NCBI GenBank assembly: GCA_964427955.1
Contig: CAYRWY010000076.1
Span: 1-17,296 of the forward strand
Direction of reading: 5' to 3'
From: JACRBK01 sp964427955
GTDB lineage: Bacteria; Chloroflexota; Anaerolineae; Aggregatilineales; Aggregatilineaceae
DNA: 17,296 nt
Of this stretch, positions 13,764-17,296 are shown one piece after another; the first letter of the stretch is position 1, and every line of letters starts with the position of its first letter. The translations under genes were made by a program, and so were the position numbers. The notes beneath the pieces were generated by a model that was given only the letters and a program-made list of their open reading frames with translations, did not search any database and was not told the origin of the DNA.

Positions 13764-14869
13764 TTACGGCGCGCAAAGTAATTAGAATTATTGGAAAGAT
13801 TGAGGGTCTGCCCGTCGCCGTGGTACTGGCCCTGCTCTATGTCGCCTTCATCATCACCGCCCCGAATGTGTTTTTGAAACCCCGCATTTACATGTCCTTT
13901 TTGCAGACGGTCACGCCGCCGTTGATCTGCGGCCTGGGGTTGACGTTCATTATCACGGCAGGCGAGATGGACTTGAGCTTCCCGGCAGTGCTGGCCTTCT
14001 CCGGGTTTGTTTTCAACTGGGCCTACAATACCTTTAACGATACCCTTCACCCCTCGCTCGCCGCGTGGTCCGGGCTGGTCCTGGCCCTGGGAGCCGGGGC
14101 GCTGGTCGGGTACGTCAACGGCATTCTGGTAGCTAAAGTGGGCGTGCCATCGATCATGGCGACCCTGGCTGCCCAGTTCTTCTGGTACGGCGTCACCGTC
14201 CTGCTGGCCGGGGGGCTGCAAGCCACCCTGGATAACATCGACCAAAACATTGTCTATAAAATATTTGTAGGACGCATCTACGGGGTGATCCCCAATCAGG
14301 GCCGCGGACGCATCGGCATTCCGATCCAGGCGTTATGGGCGTTGGCGCTCGCTATCCTCCTATGGTTCATCCTCAACCGGCACAAGTTCGGCGAGTCGAT
14401 CATGTTCCTCGGCGACAACGTGAACGTGGCGCGCGTGATGGGCATCAACGTCGAAGCAACCAAAATCCAGTTGTTCACCTTCATGGGCACGATCTCGGCT
14501 TTTGCCGGGGTCATCCTCACCCTCCAGGCGCGAGTGTTCTTCCCGACCCAGGGCCAGGGTATGCTGCTGCCCGTGATGGCCGCCGTGTTCATTGGCGGTA
14601 CGTCGATTGCAGGCGGCCTGGGGTCGGTCGCCGGAACGTTCTTCGGATCGTACATCATCGGCTCGTTGGAAGCTGGCGTGGTGGCGACCGGGATCAGCGG
14701 CTTCTGGGTCCAGTTGGTGGAAGGCGTGATTATGGGGGCCTCGGTCGTGCTGAACATCGTCATCGGCGAAGGGAATATCGCGGTGCTCACTGACCGGCTC
14801 CAGCGTTGGGGGATGTTGGGGACCGGACGATCCCGCACGCCCCAGGGTGAAAATAACCCACCGGAATGA
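13760..14869 (+). CDS. RbsC/FrcC-type sugar ABC transporter permease
   Basis: 369 residues with several hydrophobic segments and CUT2 permease landmarks: ITAGEMDLSFPAVLAFSG, a cytoplasmic loop GDNVNVARVMGINVEA, and FIGGTSIAGGLGSVAGTFFGS. The glycine-rich TGGIDLS of RbsC is replaced by TAGEMDLS, as in some FrcC-like relatives. It overlaps the ATPase stop by 4 nt, with AAGGGAG just upstream. Unlike the other ribose-type permease in this window it ends soon after the last membrane segment, with only a short polar tail. It probably forms a homodimer in the membrane and works with the ATPase before it and the binding protein after it. Confidence 0.93.
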   Translation: MITARKVIRIIGKIEGLPVAVVLALLYVAFIITAPNVFLKPRIYMSFLQTVTPPLICGLGLTFIITAGEMDLSFPAVLAFSGFVFNWAYNTFNDTLHPSLAAWSGLVLALGAGALVGYVNGILVAKVGVPSIMATLAAQFFWYGVTVLLAGGLQATLDNIDQNIVYKIFVGRIYGVIPNQGRGRIGIPIQALWALALAILLWFILNRHKFGESIMFLGDNVNVARVMGINVEATKIQLFTFMGTISAFAGVILTLQARVFFPTQGQGMLLPVMAAVFIGGTSIAGGLGSVAGTFFGSYIIGSLEAGVVATGISGFWVQLVEGVIMGASVVLNIVIGEGNIAVLTDRLQRWGMLGTGRSRTPQGENNPPE

Positions 14870-14871
14870 TC

Positions 14872-14888
14872 ACGCACTCGGCGTGCGT
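14872..14888 (+). other. Small stem-loop between permease and binding-protein genes
   Basis: ACGCAC (14872-14877) pairs with GTGCGT (14883-14888) around TCGGC, starting 3 nt after the permease stop. There is no T run. It may act in RNA processing or set relative expression of permease and binding protein; its function is not shown by the sequence. Confidence 0.35.
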
Positions 14889-14928
14889 AAGGCTGATTTC
14901 GTGGGAAAGGAGGACTCTATCGCCAGTA

Positions 14929-14997
14929 ATGTCTTCAGTACGGCATCGACCGGCACGACTAACAGAATTAGATACACTAGAAAAAGGAGAGAAATAA
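14929..14997 (+). CDS. Possible 22-codon leader peptide before the binding-protein gene
   Basis: ATG 14929 opens a 22-residue frame (MSSVRHRP..., ending LEKGEK) whose TAA (14995-14997) directly abuts the ATG of the binding-protein gene, so its last codons cover that gene's ribosome site. A strong AAAGGAGG (14906-14913) lies 15 nt upstream, farther than ideal. The peptide is hydrophilic and matches nothing I recognise. It could be chance in a 128-bp gap, or a translated leader that keeps the downstream ribosome site open. Confidence 0.2.
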   Translation: MSSVRHRPARLTELDTLEKGEK

Positions 14998-15984
14998 ATG
15001 AAGCGCTTTTGTAGTGTGATGGTCATCTTGATGGTCCTCTCGCTCGTCCTGATGGCGGGACAGTCTCCCAAGGCAACCGCCGCGGACAAGCTCGTGGTCT
15101 ACATGCAGATGGGTGGGACGAAGGGCGATCCGACCACGCTGGCGCGCACCAACGGCGCTATCGCTGCGGCAGAGCAGTTGGGGATCGAACTGCACGAGCA
15201 GTATTCCTCCTGGGATCAGCAAGCGATGTTGGATCAATTCAACGAAGCCCTGGCCGCCGATCCGGATGGCATCGTCATCATGGGGCACCCGGGCGAGGAC
15301 GCCTTTGCGCCGCTGGTAGAAGAGGCGGAATCCCGCGGTATCATCGTGACGAGTGGCAACAACCCGCTGCCGACCCTCGAAGCCAAGTACAAGATGCAGG
15401 GCTTCGGCTATGCCGGTGCGGACCTGTATCAGGGCGGCTATGTCACCGGCCAGGCGATGGTCGCGGCGGGCCTGAAGGCGGGCGACGAAGCGTTGGTGTA
15501 TGATATCTGGCACCAGGAAGGTCGCAGCCAGAGCAGCCTGGGCGTGTACGATGCCCTGGTCGATGCCGGTCTGACCGTCGAGAAACTCGACGTCTCTCAG
15601 GAAGTGGACTCGGATGTCTCGCTGGCCGTCCCGATCTTGACCGCCTACATCGAAGCGCACCCCAACCTGAAAGCCATCGGCACCCAGCACGGCAACATCA
15701 CCGCGAACATGGTGAACGTGCTCCAGGCCGAAGGTCTGAATCCCGGTGACATCATCGTCGGCGGTATCGATCTCGCGCCTGCCACGATCGAAGGCATCCA
15801 GAGCGGCTACATCAGCGCCTCGTTCGACCAGGAACTCTACCTGCAAGGCTACTTCCCGATCGAGCAGATCTGGCTGACCAAGAACTTCAAGATCCCCGGC
15901 CTCCACATCGACACCGGTGTCGGCATGGTGACGCCCGCGAACGTGGCCGAGATTGCTCCCCTGATCGAAGCGGGTTACCGTTAG
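14998..15984 (+). CDS. Ribose-type (periplasmic-binding-protein fold) sugar-binding protein, first copy
   Basis: A 328-residue protein with a Sec signal peptide (hydrophobic core about residues 6-21; probable cleavage after ATAA near 30). The mature chain shows the alternating beta-alpha pattern of the Peripla_BP_4/RbsB fold: YMQMGGTKGDPTTLARTNG, then DQFNEALAADPDGIVIMG and a later lobe with IIVGGIDLAPATIEGI and SASFDQELYLQGY. It binds a small sugar outside the membrane. AAGGAGA (14984-14990) lies 7 nt before the ATG. Position directly after an ATPase and a permease marks it as the cognate receptor of that importer. No lipobox cysteine is present; Cys5 lies before the hydrophobic core. Confidence 0.92.
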   Translation: MKRFCSVMVILMVLSLVLMAGQSPKATAADKLVVYMQMGGTKGDPTTLARTNGAIAAAEQLGIELHEQYSSWDQQAMLDQFNEALAADPDGIVIMGHPGEDAFAPLVEEAESRGIIVTSGNNPLPTLEAKYKMQGFGYAGADLYQGGYVTGQAMVAAGLKAGDEALVYDIWHQEGRSQSSLGVYDALVDAGLTVEKLDVSQEVDSDVSLAVPILTAYIEAHPNLKAIGTQHGNITANMVNVLQAEGLNPGDIIVGGIDLAPATIEGIQSGYISASFDQELYLQGYFPIEQIWLTKNFKIPGLHIDTGVGMVTPANVAEIAPLIEAGYR

Positions 15985-16019
15985 TCCGGCGACGCTGGTT
16001 CCATGATCTGATTTCCGAC

Positions 16020-16048
16020 CTTACGCCCCTGCCTCTCAGGGGCGTAAG
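16020..16048 (+). terminator. Strong hairpin after the first binding-protein gene
   Basis: CTTACGCCCCTG (16020-16031) and CAGGGGCGTAAG (16037-16048) form a perfect 12-bp stem with a CCTCT loop. The following bases (CTTCTC) are pyrimidine-rich but not a T run, so termination may be incomplete and the hairpin may instead protect the upstream message. A 9-bp direct repeat, AGTCCGGCG, flanks it at 15983-15991 and 16056-16064. Confidence 0.6.
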
Positions 16049-16077
16049 CTTCTCAAGTCCGGCGCAAGCATCAGGTT

Positions 16078-16090
16078 GGAAGGCGCTTCC
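16078..16090 (+). promoter_or_regulatory. Hairpin sequestering the ribosome site of the second binding-protein gene
   Basis: GGAAG (16078-16082) pairs perfectly with CTTCC (16086-16090) across a GCG loop. The ribosome-binding sequence GGAAGG (16078-16083), ideally spaced 9 nt before ATG 16093, is therefore inside the stem. If it forms, initiation would be reduced until something opens it. It may also be chance complementarity. Confidence 0.35.
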
Positions 16091-16092
16091 TC

Positions 16093-17133
16093 ATGGTGCG
16101 AAAAGCAGTGTGTGCGATCTTCGTGACGTTGATCCTCCTGCCGCTGGCTGCGACCGGCCAGGCCCAAACCCATCACCGCGTCGCAGTCATTCCTCCGGCG
16201 CTGGTCAGCCCGTTTCACGTCGCGCTGATGGAAGGCGCTGTTGAACAGGCGAAAGCGTATGGCTGGGAGATCATCACCCAGGCCCCCGAACGTGAAACGG
16301 ACTTTGAAGCGCAGGTGACGATTATCGAGCAGGTGCTACAGCAGGGGGTGGACGTGATTTCGGTCAACGCTATCAACGCCGATGCGGTAGTCGCGGGCGT
16401 GCGGGCCACCAATGAAGCGCGTGTCCCCTTGCTCATGCACAACATGATTACGCCGATTGCCGAAGGGGATGTGATCGAATACATCGGCTATGACCAGTGG
16501 GGCGGGGCCGCGCAGATGGCGGAATACACCTGCGGCCTGCTGGCGGCCCAACAGGGCGTCGCTGAAGCGGAGGCCAGGGGCAAAGTATTCATCCTGACCG
16601 GGATTTCGGGCATCCACGCCCACCGCCGCACCGGCGGTTTCAAGTATGGCCTGGCGGAACACTGTCCGCTGGTGAAAGTCGTGGGTGAGCAAACGGCGGA
16701 ATGGGAGCGTGAAAAGGCGCTGCAAGTGGCTTCCACGGCCTTGCAGCAGCATCCCGACATCGACGTATTTTTTGGCAACAGCGATGAGATGGCGATTGGG
16801 GCCGCCCTGGCCGCTCAGCAGTTGGGTCTGACGGTCGGCGAAGACATTTTTTCGGTGGGTATCGACGGCAATGACGTGACGCTCGACCTGATCCGCGAGG
16901 GCACCGTCACCGCCACATTGGGAGTATACCCCCGGCGGATGGGCGAGGTCGTGGTCCAGCAGATGAACCGCCTGCTCAACGGGGAGACGATCCCCTATAT
17001 TCTGCTGACGCCCTCGACGGTGGTGGACATCGACAACCTGGCGGAGTATGTCGCCGGGCAGACCTGGACCGAGCCTCAGGCGGGCGTCCCTGAAATCGAC
17101 AACGGCCAGCCGACGGTCTCAGAGCGCGAATAG
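16093..17133 (+). CDS. Ribose-type sugar-binding protein, second copy
   Basis: 346 residues with a Sec signal peptide (hydrophobic core about 7-20; probable cleavage after GQAQ or nearby, no lipobox). The mature chain has the RbsB/Peripla_BP_4 pattern: RVAVIPPALVSPFHVALMEG, QVTIIEQVLQQGVDVISVNA, then GISGIHAHRRTGGFKYG and a second-lobe DVFFGNSDEMAIGAALAAQ and SVGIDGNDVTLDLIREG. NSDEMAIGA and the GIDG turn are typical ligand-side loops of the family. It differs clearly from the preceding binding protein, so it is not a recent duplicate. It has no permease of its own next to it. It could be an alternative receptor for the operon upstream, or serve the ATPase/permease-GAF pair, which lacks one. 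Confidence 0.9.
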   Translation: MVRKAVCAIFVTLILLPLAATGQAQTHHRVAVIPPALVSPFHVALMEGAVEQAKAYGWEIITQAPERETDFEAQVTIIEQVLQQGVDVISVNAINADAVVAGVRATNEARVPLLMHNMITPIAEGDVIEYIGYDQWGGAAQMAEYTCGLLAAQQGVAEAEARGKVFILTGISGIHAHRRTGGFKYGLAEHCPLVKVVGEQTAEWEREKALQVASTALQQHPDIDVFFGNSDEMAIGAALAAQQLGLTVGEDIFSVGIDGNDVTLDLIREGTVTATLGVYPRRMGEVVVQQMNRLLNGETIPYILLTPSTVVDIDNLAEYVAGQTWTEPQAGVPEIDNGQPTVSERE

Positions 17134-17159
17134 TCACCCTTTTAAGAGGACTTTTTTTC

Positions 17160-17188
17160 TTGCATAAGCCGCCGCGCTGTGGTTGAAT
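17160..17188 (+). promoter_or_regulatory. Possible promoter of the aldolase gene
   Basis: TTGCAT (17160-17165) lies exactly 17 bp before TTGAAT (17183-17188), about 40 bp before the aldolase start. Both hexamers are partial matches. The gap (17134-17229) also carries a seven-T run (17152-17158) but no convincing hairpin, so whether transcription from the binding-protein gene stops here is unclear. Confidence 0.4.
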
Positions 17189-17229
17189 CGCGTCATCTTT
17201 TTTAACAAGCTTGATTGAGGAGTCCTAGA

Positions 17230-17296
17230 ATGATTGTCACGACCAGTGTTCTTTTCCGCATGGCCTATGGCAAGTACGCCGTAGGGGCTTACAACA
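17230..17296 (+). CDS. Class II (ketose-bisphosphate) aldolase, N-terminal fragment
   Basis: Only 22 codons are inside the window. The N-terminus ends in KYAVGAYN, the start signature of class II fructose-/tagatose-bisphosphate aldolases (commonly YAVGAFN), preceded by a short helix as in that family. The ATG at 17230 follows GAGGAG (17217-17222) by 7 nt. Such zinc enzymes split a phosphorylated ketose to dihydroxyacetone phosphate and an aldehyde. Its location after two sugar-binding proteins suggests a role in metabolism of the imported sugar. With so little sequence the exact substrate cannot be assigned. Confidence 0.65.
   Translation, partial: MIVTTSVLFRMAYGKYAVGAYN

Noticed and set aside
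15983..16064. AGTCCGGCG direct repeats as attachment or target-site duplications
   Set aside because: They are only 9 bp long and flank just a short hairpin, with no integrase or transposase; most likely chance in GC-rich DNA.

Overview
This 17.3 kb stretch of GC-rich bacterial DNA is built almost entirely from carbohydrate uptake and breakdown genes. Gene content and style suggest a heterotrophic Chloroflexota bacterium (Anaerolineae-like): an alpha-glucan locus without its own importer ATPase, and tandem ribose-type importers, one with a GAF plus helix-turn-helix tail of a kind I associate from memory with Chloroflexota regulators. The phylum assignment is an inference from reading, not a computed match. 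All genes but the first lie on the + strand, and no RNA genes, insertion sequences or CRISPR arrays were seen.

Region 1 (1-9420) is an alpha-glucan / alpha-glucoside utilisation locus. A GH13 alpha-amylase-family enzyme (partial, - strand) diverges from a ROK-family repressor. The repressor is followed by two MalF/MalG-type permeases, a sugar-binding protein, a GH15 glucoamylase-type enzyme and a GH31 alpha-glucosidase. Gene overlaps of 4 nt (ATGA, GTGA) and short gaps indicate one operon, interrupted by a weak attenuator after the repressor and a stem-loop after the binding-protein gene, and closed by a clear intrinsic terminator at 9396-9420. The repressor has a near-consensus promoter and a 36-bp inverted repeat over its own start codon. 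The enzymes lack signal peptides, so oligosaccharides are probably imported and then cut to glucose in the cytoplasm. The importer ATPase must be encoded elsewhere.

Region 2 (9417-12786) starts with a promoter abutting that terminator. It encodes a two-domain RbsA/MglA-type sugar ATPase and a 600-residue permease in which a normal RbsC-type membrane domain is fused in frame to a cytoplasmic GAF domain and a C-terminal helix-turn-helix module. No binding protein is encoded in this unit. The fusion looks like a transporter that is also a membrane-tethered sensor or transcription factor, and is the most unusual object in the window.

Region 3 (12787-17296) begins with a 191-bp control region holding four 11-bp direct repeats just upstream of a recognisable promoter. 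Downstream lie a single-domain FrcA-like ATPase, a second RbsC-type permease, a sugar-binding protein, a strong hairpin, a second sugar-binding protein and the start of a class II aldolase. The repeats fit a site for an activator that binds in tandem, once per helical turn. Whether the adjacent permease-linked HTH recognises them is a testable speculation. The spare binding protein at 16093 could serve the ATPase/permease-GAF pair that has none.
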